Of a DNA stretch of 15,407 nucleotides, positions 1-9,200 are shown one piece after another. The position numbers and the translations under genes are program-made. Source of the stretch: Chrysochromulina parva. Lineage: Eukaryota; Haptophyta; Prymnesiales; Chrysochromulinaceae. Numbering within the stretch: position 1 is the first letter of the stretch; every line of letters starts with the position of its first letter. The notes under the pieces were generated by a model. That model did no database searches. It was not told the origin of the DNA and was given only the letters and a program-made list of their open reading frames with translations. The stretch lies in the NCBI GenBank assembly GCA_002887195.1, contig PJAB01001319.1, forward strand, positions 1 through 15,407, read 5' to 3'.

Positions 1-946
1 GCGGTGGCGAGGGCGGTGGTGGCGAGGGCGGCGGTGGCGAGGGCGGCGGCGGCGAGGGCGGTGGCGGCGACGGCGATGGCGGCGGCGGCGATGGCGGTGG
101 TGGTGGCTCAGGCGGCGGCGGCGATGGCTCAGGCGGCGTTGGCGATGGAGGTGGCGGTGGTGGCGGCAGCGAGGGTGGAGGCGGGAGCCGTGGTGGTGAT
201 GGTGGGCACGAGGGCGGAGGCCGCAAGGGCCAAGGTGGAGAAAGCGGCGGCGGCGGCGGAGGTGGAGAGGGAGGAGGGGAGCAAGGCGGCTGTGGAGAGG
301 GCGGCGGTGGCGATGGCGGCGGCGGCGAGGGCGATGGCGGCGGCGGCGATGGCGGTGGCGGTGACGGCGAGGGCGGCGGTGGCGATGGCATTGGCGATCG
401 TGGCAGAGGCGGCGATGGTGCGGGCGAGAATGGCAATGGCGGTGGCGGCGGTGGCGGATTTGGTTGAGGAGATGGAGGAGGAGGTGAAGGTGGCGGTGGT
501 GATGGCGACGGCGGTGGCGGCGGTGGCGGCTGAGGTTCAGGAGATGGAGGTGGCCGTGGCATCGGCGGCGGCGATGGCGAACGTGGCAGCGATGGGGGTG
601 ATGGTGGCAATAGCGGCGGCGATGGCGGCGGCGGGAGAGACGGTAGCGATGGCGAAGGTGGCAGTGATGGTGGTGATGGCGGCGATGGCGGCGATGGCGG
701 CGGCGATGGCGGTGATGGCGGCGGCGGGAGAAACGGTGGTCGCAATGGTGGTCGTGGAGGCGGTGGTGGTGAGGGCGGCGGACTAGGTGGTGATGGATGC
801 GGAGATGGCGGCGGCGGAGATGGCTCGGGTGGAGATGGCGAGGGAGGTGGCGGGGGCGGCGATGGCGGGGGCGGCGACGGTGATGGCGGCGGCGGCGATG
901 GCGGCGGCAGCGATGGCGATGGCGGCGGTGGCGGCGATGGCTCAGG
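1..946. repeat. Low-complexity GGC/GGT/GAT/GAG-type repeat tract
   Basis: Nearly every base fits an imperfect triplet pattern of GGC, GGT, GAT, GAG and GCG, with local variants such as GGCGGGAGA seen twice (about 630 and 720). The tract ends sharply near 946, where unique sequence begins. It coincides with the Pro/Ser-rich part of the minus-strand gene, so it is best read as coding repeat (CCG/CCA/TCG codons on the minus strand). The composition keeps several frames open at once on both strands, which makes simple frame length useless as evidence here. Confidence 0.9.
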
Positions 947-1147
947 AGAGGCCGTCTGCAAGCGCCTTTCGGAGCCTTCAAGTGTTGGAACAATTGGCGG
1001 CGGTGTGGACAGGGCAGGCAGGAGCAGCGCAGGTTCACGAGGTGATGGCTTCGACGCCACTCGTGGCAGTGTTGCGACTGATAGCGCACATAATAGTGCT
1101 AGTGACATCGCGATCGCTGCAGCAGTTCCGCGCGGAAATGGCGCCAT
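1..1147 (-). CDS. Secreted Pro/Ser-rich (HRGP-like) protein, 5' part, runs off left edge
   Basis: The reading frame is open from the stop codon at 1289-1291 down to position 1, and its only upstream ATG is at 1147 (G at -3 and G at +4). About 382 residues lie in the window. Residues 1-8 are polar with two arginine/proline clusters, residues 9-27 form a hydrophobic stretch (AAAIAMSLALLCALSVAT), and cleavage is plausible around 25-32: a classic secretory signal peptide. RRLQ follows at 61-64. From about residue 68 to the edge the protein is almost only Pro and Ser (PSPPPPPSPS-type runs) with a few Thr, Glu, His and Arg. Such Ser-Pro-n tracts are typical of hydroxyproline-rich cell-wall or extracellular-matrix glycoproteins (extensin/pherophorin type), where they form extended glycosylated rods; a globular domain may lie beyond the edge. 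The plus-strand frames across the same bases give Ala/Met/Val-rich or Gly/Asp-rich nonsense without a targeting signal. Function beyond secreted structural protein is inference. Confidence 0.72.
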   Translation of the reverse strand, partial: MAPFPRGTAAAIAMSLALLCALSVATLPRVASKPSPREPALLLPALSTPPPIVPTLEGSERRLQTASPEPSPPPPPSPSLPPPSPPPPSPSPPPPSPPPPPPSPSPPEPSPPPPSPHPSPPSPPPSPPPPPRPPLRPPFLPPPPSPPSPPPSPPSPPSPPSLPPSPSLPSLPPPPSPPLLPPSPPSLPRSPSPPPMPRPPPSPEPQPPPPPPPSPSPPPPSPPPPSPQPNPPPPPPPLPFSPAPSPPLPRSPMPSPPPPSPSPPPPSPPPPSPSPPPPSPPPPSPQPPCSPPPSPPPPPPPLSPPWPLRPPPSCPPSPPRLPPPPSLPPPPPPPSPTPPEPSPPPPEPPPPPSPPPPSPSPPPPSPPPPSPPPPSPPPPSPP

Positions 1148-1448
1148 CGCGCGGGGGGAAATGCCGCGGGTCGTCCGGCACGACCCCGCTCGCGGGTCGT
1201 CGGTAGCCGGACTCCTTGAAGTGCGATCGCGATTTGGACCGACACAGCGCTTTTTTATCAAAACTTTCGAGCGGGCAGTAACTGTGCCTTAGCACCGATG
1301 TCGCGTCTTTTTGTTCGTAACGCTCACATTTTGGTCGATTGTGTCCAAACCGCTCAGTCCAAACTCTGACTTCCGCCAGAGCCCACAGAGTGCGCGAGTG
1401 TTCTTGCTCGCTCGCTGCCTTGCGGCGGTCCGTGGAGAAAGATCGGGT
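1148..1448. promoter_or_regulatory. Divergent spacer, presumed shared promoter and 5' UTRs
   Basis: This 301-bp stretch separates the start of the minus-strand Pro-rich gene (1147) from the first in-frame ATG of the plus-strand membrane-protein gene (1449). Both start codons point outward, so both promoters should lie here unless there are upstream untranslated exons. The left half is very GC-rich and contains the palindrome GCGATCGC at 1223-1230 (also at 1110-1117 just inside the gene) and a hairpin. The right half is richer in T, with a short T run at 1251-1256 and another at 1308-1312. I see no convincing TATA box or known element. Confidence 0.5.
1166..1189. other. Inverted repeat (hairpin) with flanking direct repeat
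   Basis: GGGTCGT at 1168-1174 pairs perfectly with ACGACCC at 1180-1186 around a five-base loop; adding GC on both sides extends the stem with one bulged base. The 11-mer CGCGGGTCGTC recurs at 1165-1175 and 1191-1201. On the minus strand this lies about 20 bases upstream of the ATG of the Pro-rich gene, so it would fall in its 5' UTR or core promoter. The role is unknown. Confidence 0.55.
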
Positions 1449-2885
1449 ATGTTTCCACGGAATAATTCAAAGGGAGGCAGCTCGGCTCCGTATCCCGGCT
1501 GTTCGCCGACGCAAAGCCGCACTGCCGCGCCGGCGCGAGGCACTTCCCCGCCGTCGCAAGGCAACACTCCCAGTAGCATCGCATACGGACAGCTTGTTCA
1601 AGGCGAACCTAACGGCGACGTCACCGTCGTCATTGCCGACGAGGCGCACACCTCGTTCCCTTCTCGCCCGGCTCCGGCTGCGGCGCCCGTCGACTCCTCG
1701 GCGGTGCAGACCTTCCATGTGCAGGTGCCGCCTGATCACTTCCCTGGTCACGAGTTCATCTTCAGCCTGGGCGATGGCCGCGAGCACAGCATGGTCGTGC
1801 CCGTCGGAGCCGGCCCGAACATGATGCTCACGGCAATGTTCGTGCCGCGCGGCGCACGGCCGGGTTCGGAGGTCATCGCGGCCACATGGCAGGGCCCCGT
1901 AGCCGTGACAATTCCCCGTGGCATGCGCCCGGGCGAGTTGCTCGTCATCGACAGCGGCGAGGATCTGCGGCAGTACGAGCCGCCGCCCTGCGCGTGGCTC
2001 TCCGAGTGGTGCAGCAGCCCGCCCGCGCGCCACCTGTGCGGCTTCTTCGCTTTCCTCCTCCTGCTTTCCCTATTCTTCGCCATATTGGTGTGGGCTTCGA
2101 ACCAACCGCACCATCACAGCTCGTACTACAGCCATGGCTACGGCGGCGGCTACTACGGCGGCGGCGGCTACTACGGCGGCGGCTACGGCGGCGGATATGG
2201 TGGCTACGGAGGCGGCGCCGTCTCACAGCCCAATTACTACCAGCAGCACCTGCTGGACAACTCGGCGACCAAATATGGGGCGACGCCCCCCCCGCCCCCG
2301 GAGGTCGTTGATCCTTCAATTGACGAGTCGAGCTTCCCAGGCAAGGAGGATGGCTTCGAGCGCGGCGCCGACGAGAACGGCGCGGAAGTGGTCCGTTATG
2401 AGGACACTACATCGAACCAGGTGTACGTCATCCCAGCGGCGACGTACTATGACTGGCGAGCAACCAACTACCCTCCATGCCCCTACCCTCCGTGTACGCC
2501 CTACCATCCAAATCATGACGTGCTCATGCTGCTGCTGGCGTCGTCCATGGTGCACATGTACACCAGCGCGTACTTCTACTCGCGCCCAGGGCTCTTCGGC
2601 CCGCCCCTGATGCCGTACTACCGCTCGACGTACTACACGAGCCACTACGGAACTCCCGTCGTTGGCGCTGCCGGTCGCGTCATCTATCCGGCCGGGGGTG
2701 CAATGGCGGGGGGGGCGCGCCCGATGGGAGGTGTGGGTGGAGGCCCGGGCGCGCCGGTCAGCCGCGCTGGCACTCCGGTGGCTCAAGCTCGCCCCATAAG
2801 TCAAGCAGCGGGCGGACCTGCGATGGGTACGCCCGTCGCGCACTCTAGACCCGTGAGTATGCACAGCGGCGGCCGGAAGGGCTGA
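1449..2885 (+). CDS. Membrane protein with VPxGxxPG motifs and Gly/Tyr-rich segment (unrecognised family)
   Basis: The gene encodes 478 residues with no intron. The frame is open back to a stop at 1290-1292, but the first ATG is at 1449 (G at -3). There is no N-terminal signal peptide; residues 1-80 are Ser/Pro/Gly-rich. Residues 87-170 hold four related turns of V/I-P-x-x-x-x-P-G type (VPPDHFPG at 93-100, VPVGAGPN, VPRGARPG, IPRGMRPG), a pattern I associate with beta-rich repeats in algal proteins of unknown role. A short Cys-containing stretch (181-197) leads into one clear membrane helix at about 198-216 (GFFAFLLLLSLFFAILVWA). Then come a His/Tyr/Gly-rich tract (221-256), a second weaker hydrophobic segment at about 358-371 (VLMLLLASSMVHMY) preceded by CPYPPC, and a C-terminal tail with repeated T/A-P-V-x-x-x-R-P-x-S elements that could be phosphorylated. 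Topology and function are unknown. Confidence 0.85.
   Translation: MFPRNNSKGGSSAPYPGCSPTQSRTAAPARGTSPPSQGNTPSSIAYGQLVQGEPNGDVTVVIADEAHTSFPSRPAPAAAPVDSSAVQTFHVQVPPDHFPGHEFIFSLGDGREHSMVVPVGAGPNMMLTAMFVPRGARPGSEVIAATWQGPVAVTIPRGMRPGELLVIDSGEDLRQYEPPPCAWLSEWCSSPPARHLCGFFAFLLLLSLFFAILVWASNQPHHHSSYYSHGYGGGYYGGGGYYGGGYGGGYGGYGGGAVSQPNYYQQHLLDNSATKYGATPPPPPEVVDPSIDESSFPGKEDGFERGADENGAEVVRYEDTTSNQVYVIPAATYYDWRATNYPPCPYPPCTPYHPNHDVLMLLLASSMVHMYTSAYFYSRPGLFGPPLMPYYRSTYYTSHYGTPVVGAAGRVIYPAGGAMAGGARPMGGVGGGPGAPVSRAGTPVAQARPISQAAGGPAMGTPVAHSRPVSMHSGGRKG
2129..2218 (+). repeat. Imperfect tandem GGCTAC/GGCGGC repeat coding a Gly/Tyr tract
   Basis: Short units of GGC, TAC and GGCGGC alternate to encode YGGGYYGGGGYY-like sequence at residues 228-256 of the membrane protein. 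It lies directly after the main membrane helix. Gly/Tyr-rich tracts of this kind are flexible and can self-associate; whether this one does is unknown. Confidence 0.85.
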
Positions 2886-3267
2886 GCGCGCCGTACTGAG
2901 CGGAAGTGCTCTGCCCTCGAGCCTCGTCAGTAGAGAGCCGCGTGATGCACGGCACGGTACGAGGTAGGTACGAGGCGCGGACACCTCGGAGCTTCCAGCT
3001 TCCGTTCGCACGGCAGGGACCCACTCTGCCCAGATGGCGGCGCTTTTGTCCTTTGATTGTGCACTCAATGCAGTCCGGCCGTCGTGCGTCGATCCGTCCT
3101 TTAGCTTTAGCTTCAACATGGTGTGCATGCTCAGAGGGAAGAGAAATCAAATCATCTTGCCGGGACGGCGAATTGATGGCGTGTGAAGATCCCCAAATGG
3201 TTGTGGGGAAAACGGAGAAACCGCTTGAGCGACCCAAATCATCCCTGGGACCGGAGGGCGACCCGCA
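2886..3267 (+). promoter_or_regulatory. Spacer between two plus-strand genes; presumed 3' UTR, promoter and 5' leader
   Basis: The 382 bp hold no convincing gene. The nonamer GGTACGAGG is present twice (2956-2964 and 2967-2975). An in-frame stop at 3226-3228 means the giant gene cannot begin upstream of its ATG at 3268 without a splice. Two upstream ATGs at 3176 and 3197 share a different frame that stays open to 3412, overlapping the true start. Either transcription begins downstream of them or they form an overlapping upstream reading frame. No AATAAA-like signal stands out. Confidence 0.45.
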
Positions 3268-6200
3268 ATGCCGCCTGCCAAGGCCAGTCCGGCCAAGTCA
3301 GCAGCTCCGGCTGCTCCAGCGGCCAAGCCAGACCCGAAGAAGGGTCCAACTGGCAAGGACGACGCAGGTGCACAGTCGTCGAGTGCTGCCGCCGCGGCTC
3401 CAGAGCCGGTAGCTGCTGCGGTAGCTGCCGCTGTACCGGCGCCGCTCGTTGAGCCTGCTCACGCTCCTGAGCCGGTGGCGGTGCCCACCGGCGCGACATC
3501 CGAAGCAAAGCTGGGTAAAGAAAAGGCGAGCATCGATGACGTGCTCGCCGCTCTCGACCTCGATGGGCTGCCTAACCGCGAGTCATTCGAGCGGCCAGTG
3601 GTCGCTGAGCTCAAGGGCCACATGAGTGCATTGACGGCGGCATACGTCTACTACTGCAAGACGTCGACCGAGTGCGTATCGTTCGAGCAGGCCACCCGGC
3701 TTCCGGTGGCCGGCGTCAAGAAGCTTGCACAGACGCTCGGGCTCGAGAGCACCGTCTTCCCGATCGACAGCATCGTGCGCATCTTCGGCAAGTGCGCCAA
3801 AGGCGGCGACATGCCTGCGACGACCAAGGAGGTGGGCGGATCGACATCGCTGGACTTTCGCGGTTTCCTCTCCTTCGTGGTGCAGGTAGGCTTCTACCGG
3901 CTCAACGCGCGCTACGGCCCCTTCGCCGTGGCCCAAGCCGGCAAGGACAAATCCAAAGAGGCCGGTGACAGCGTCAACGTCGCAGCGCTCATTAAAACCT
4001 TTTTGGCGGAGATCGCGCCGAAGCTGCCGAAGCGCTCGGTGACATTCGCCAACACGCTCGCGGCCGACCGGATGGCGCAGCAGGTGCTCCAGCAGTATGG
4101 TGCACAACTCGAGCATTGGCGCAGCGGCCTCTTAAAGGCGGCCTCGGGAGTGGGCGGCGACGCGGACGCGTACCTCGCCTTCGTCGCGTCGCTCGAGAAG
4201 GCCGGTATCATCGGCAGCTCGATGATTCGGGACTCGAAGGAGGGCGGCTTCGGCTCGAAGGAGGTGACGCTCCCTGCCCTCGCTGCGCGCCACGCGCTGC
4301 TCGACGCGCACGAGCCGAACGACGTGGCGCTCGGCAAGCTGCCCATGGGCCTGCAGACCCTGCTCATCGCTGTCGGCCAGTGCGGCGACAAGAAGCTCGA
4401 CGCGATCGAAGGGCTGCCGCTCGCGTGGCGCATGCGCGCGACCGTGCAGGCGCTCGTGGGCGAGACGGAGTTCGGAGCCGCAGTCTCGGAGGCGCTCTCC
4501 GCCTCTCCCGTGAACTCGACCTCGAACGCGTCGGCCGAGGAGATCGAGGCAGCGCAGCAGGCGGCGATCAAGAAGTCGTGGCGCATGTGCTGGAAAATGA
4601 TGGTGTTCAAGGATCTGGTGGGCTACCCGCTGTGGGAGACGCAGCTGCACGACGTGCTCCAGGCCGCCTTCTTCGATCTGCACAAGATCTTCACGTACTA
4701 TTGTAGCAACTCGGTCGCGGGCTCGGGCTCGATCGCATCGGCCACACGCATCGGCGTGATGGAGTTCCTCGCCCTTGCGAAGGACACCGAGATCTGCAAC
4801 AAAGAGTACAAGACGGAGAACCTGACCAAGGAGTTTTACGTGGCGAACACGCAGGCCATGATGAAGAACTCGTCCTCGGCCGACCGCAAGCAATTGCCTG
4901 GCAAGGAGGGCAAGGGCAAGGGCGGCGGCAAGGGCTCAGTCGCGGCCAAGAAGGAGGCGAAGGCGACGGGCAAGGACGCTGGCGGTCGGAAGCTGCCAAT
5001 GGAGGCGGATAAAAAGGGCGGGCAGGGCACCGATCAGGAGCTCTCGCTCTACGAGTTCGTCAACGTCATCGTGCGCATCGGCTTCGCGCGCGCCAACCCG
5101 CAGTGGGGTTCCAAGTACAACAAGCGCGAGCTCACGCCCGTGCCCGAGTCGGTGCAGCTGCTGCTCGACGAGTGCATCCTGCCCAAGGCGAAGCGCGACA
5201 CCTCGTACGAGTTCAAGAAGCTGCTCGCGTGCGATGGGCCCACGCAGGCCGTGCTCGCCGAGTACCGCGAGCAGCTCCAGAACTGGGTGCGCCCGATTCT
5301 GCACCGCGCGCGCCGTCCAGACAACCCGAACCCGCAGATGACGTACAAGATGTGGGTGGCGCTCATGGACGGCCCCGATCCCGAGACGCGCGAGATCACG
5401 GGCCCCAAGCCGCCGTGCCCCAAGATGGTCGGCGAGTGGACGCTCACGCAGGAGTCCCAGATCACGGGCGACGAGCGCACTGCCAAGAAGAATGTGCTCG
5501 AGTTCAAGTGCGAGCTCTCGATCCCAAAGTGCCGCTGGAACTTTCTGCGCTCGCAGACGGTCGATCAGATGGGTGCCGATGAGGCCGCCGAGGGCGAGAA
5601 CTCGGACTTTGCGACGCTCGACTTCAGCGAGATGCTCGAGTGCATCGCGCGCTGCGGGGTCGACAAGTACTCGCTCTGCATGAAGCAGTGGCTGCCCTCG
5701 CACAACCGGTACATGATGCAGATGTCGGACGCGGTGCGCGCCTTCATTCAGAACCTGCTCTCGATCAAGTCGGAGCAGGTGGTCATGTACGAGCTCACGG
5801 TGATCAAGGCCGACCGATTCGATGCCGCCAAGTTCGCGCGCAAGCTCGATGGGCAGACCCCCGCCGAATTCAAGCTGTTCAAGGAGTGCTGGAAGCGCAT
5901 GGCGCTGATGGACGTCCACCACTTCCCGCTCTGGGAGAAGGGCGTGCACGACTGCCTGCAGCGCCACTTTGCGCCGCTGCAGCGCGTCTTCTCGCACTAC
6001 ACCAAAGGCATCTCGGGCATCGACTCGGCCGCCGACGCGCTCGAGATGGAGCTCGAGGAGTTCCACGATTTCGTCAAGGACGCCAAACTTGAGACCAAGA
6101 TGATCAACTTCACCACGATGACGATCATGTTCGCGAAGGCGAACGCGACGAACACGGCAGAGGCCTTCGAGCAGCGCATGAAGGAGCGCTCGAACTCCGT

Positions 6201-9200
6201 CGTGCAGAAGGCCAAGGAGGACAAGGCGAACGCGGACAACTACGCGGAGATCCTCAAGGGGCGGGCACCCAAAAAGGGGGCCTTCCCCGATGTGTTGCCC
6301 GACCGGTTTGCGGCCGAGTACCCCGAGTGGGGCTCGTCCAAGGCGGGCAAGAGGCCCGACAACCGGCTTGTGCTCTTCGAGTTCCTCTCGTGCCTTGTGC
6401 GCATCGCCTTCCAGCGCGCCAACCCAAAGTTTGGACAGTACGATAACAAGCGCCAGCTCGTGCCCCTTCCAGGCTGCCTTGAGCGTATGCTCGTTGACGT
6501 GCTCCTGCCGAATGCGAAGCAGGACATGTCGTCGCTGTTCCGCGAGGAGATCGCGAACAACCACGAGGTGCAGACCGTGCTCGCCGAGTACCGCGATAAG
6601 CTCAAGTACTGGTACAACGAGGTGACGCGCCTGACCTCGCTCAAGGGCGTGTCCGACGGCAAGCTCACGATGGAGGCGTGGGAAGACATCGTCAAGGGGT
6701 ACAAGACGTTCAAGAAGTCAAAGACCGCCGCGGGCCTCGTGATGGTTGAGTGGAAGCCCAAGCCGGGCGAGCCCTCGCTCCCCGACTGGGCGCTCGTGGG
6801 CGACATCAAGGTCAACCGCGAGAGCGAGATCACCGGCGATGAGCGTACGAAGGAAGTGTACAGCTGCCGGCTGACGTTGATCCAGACCAAGTACGCCTTC
6901 CTCAACTCGCAGGGCATCGACCAGATGACCGCGGGCGATGCGACCAACGACGACGCGATGGCGACGCTCGACTTTGACGAGTTCGCCGAGTGCTGCTGCC
7001 GATGCGCGCGCGACAAGTACGACGAGGTCAAGCCGATGACCCTCGCCATGGCCGTCAAGGCTTTCTTGCAGAACCTTCTCGGCGAGAAGGGCGACGAGGC
7101 CGCCATCCGCGACTACACGTACATCAAGGCCGATCGCTTCGATTGGCACCAGGCCAAGCCGCTCAAGGGCCAGACGCTCGCGGCGCACCGCAAGTGGCTC
7201 GACGTGTGGCAGCTCATCGAGATTGCCGACCTGCACTACTTCCCGCTGTGGGAGAAGGAGGTGCACGACTGCCTGCAGCTGCGCTTCGCCGACCTCACCT
7301 CGATCTTCTCGCACTACTCCAAGTCGATTGGCGGCTCGACCACGGCCGAGGACGCCGTCGAGATGACCATGACCGAGTTCAAGGACTTGGTCAAGGACAC
7401 GCAGCTCGAGACGAAGGACTACAACTTCGCCACGATGTGCAACCAGTTCATCAAGGCAAACGCGCTCAATACGAACGAGGTGCGCGACCAGCGCATCAAC
7501 GAGCGAAAGAGTGCCGAGTCTAAACAGGAAGGGCCGAGTGACAAGGCCTCGAAGCCGGGCCCCAAGCGCGAAAAGTCGGCCAAGAAGCTCAAGGACCAGG
7601 AGATGGATCAGGAGCTCGTGCTGTACGAGTTCATCGCGCTGCTCGTGCGCATCTCGTTCTGGCGCGCCAACCCGTACCACGGCATCCACAAGCTCGCGAA
7701 CAAGCTCGTGCCGCTGCCCGACTGCCTCGTGCAGATGCTCGATGAGGTCGTGCTGCCCACCGCCAAGCGCGACGACTCGGCCCTCTTCCGCGAACGACTG
7801 CAGTCCGATAAGAAGCTGCTGGGCGCGCTCGCCTTTTACGACGCCAAGCTCAAGGTTTGGTGGGACAAGCAGACGCAGTCGATGTTCCTGCGCGAGGGCA
7901 CGCGCAAGATTCAGTTCCAGCAGTGGCAGGACCTGCTCAAGAACCGCGACGACCCAGGCCAGAACCTCGTGGGCAACTGGGAAGTTCGTCAGGAGTCTGA
8001 GATCACGGGCGACGACCGCTGCAAGATCCGGCACAAGTGTGGCCTCTCATTGCCGCAGGCGAAGATGGCCTTCATGAACTCGCAGTCACTCGACCAGATG
8101 TCGGCGGGCGTCGCAACCGACTCGGACGCGATGACCACGCTCGACTTCGATGAGTTCAAGGAGGCGCTCGCGCGCGTGGGCATCGAAAAGTATAAATCGG
8201 TCAAGGCGATGGACGAGGCGGCCGCCATCAAGGGCTTCATCGCCAACCTGCTGCGCGAGAAGAATGAAGAGGAGGTCTTGGTGTCCGCGACGCTCATTCG
8301 CGCCGACCGGTTCGACTGGAAGCGCTACTCGAAGCCTCTGCCCGGCGAGAAGCTCAGCGACTTCAAAAAGTGGCTCGCCGTGTGGCAGCGGCTCGAGCTG
8401 ATGGACATCCACCACTTCCCGCTCTGGGAGAAGGGCGTGCACGACCTGCTTCAGAAGCACTTCAAGGAGCTCTCGAGCTGCTTCCTCGGGTACACGCGCT
8501 CGATCTCGGAAGATTCCGCCGAGGACGCGCTCGAGATGTCGATGGGCGAGTTCAAAGACTTCGTCGAAGATTGCGGCCTCGAGACGAAGCAGGTGGGCTT
8601 TGCGCTCATGACCAACATGTTCGTCAAGGCGAACGCGGTCAACTCGGCGCAGGTTCGCCAGCAGCATGCCGACGAGCGACGCAACGCGGAAGGCAAGGAG
8701 CACGAGAAGAAGATTGGCGAAAAGGGCGGCGAGAAGGCGGCCGCCAAGGTGGCAGGCAAGAATGACGGCACCGAGGCCAAGATGGATCAGGAGCTCGTGC
8801 TGTACGAGTTCCTATCGCTGCTCGTGCGCATCTCGTTCCAGCGTGCCAACCCGACCTTTGGCAACTTTGGCGACAAGTCGAAGCTCGTCGAGCTGCCCGG
8901 CTGCCTTGAGCGGATGATCATCGACGAGATCTTGCCGCGCGCGCGCCGCGACAACGCGCTCGCGTTCCGCGAGACCCTCTACGCCGAGCTCTCGGTGCAG
9001 ACGGTCATCGCCGAGTATCGCGACAAGATGAGGGTGTGGTACGATGCGACAACGTCAGATGACTCCGAGGAAACGGACATCACCGATAAGCTCGGCTTCA
9101 AGCAGTGGCTGCGCGTGTGCAAGGACGGCTCGAGTGGCAACGCCGCAAAGGAGACCCCGGATCGCAATCCGCTTGTGGGGATCTGGACGTGCCATCGCGA

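Noticed and set aside
4..1206. Two long plus-strand Ala/Met/Val-rich frames (4-786 and 787-1206)
   Set aside because: They begin at GTG codons, consist of the triplet repeat read in one frame, and lack any domain or signal. The minus strand gives a signal peptide and Pro-rich rod instead.
3..1292. Plus-strand Gly/Asp/Glu-rich frame (frame 3)
   Set aside because: It is broken by TGA at 465 and 531 and by no other stop until 1290. It looks like an Asp-containing Gly-rich protein but needs stop readthrough; composition alone explains it.
1311..1448. N-terminal extension of the membrane protein from TTG at 1311
   Set aside because: No ATG is present in that stretch, the peptide has no recognisable feature, and the ATG at 1449 has an acceptable context.
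2316..3128. Minus-strand frame of 270 codons across the end of the second gene
   Set aside because: It is antisense to well-supported coding sequence and Arg/His/Ser-rich, as expected of a shadow frame in GC-rich DNA.
4936..6564. Minus-strand frame of 542 codons (and similar ones to 12477)
   Set aside because: These Leu/Arg/Val/His-rich frames mirror the codon bias of the giant plus-strand gene and share no motif with each other except through its repeats.
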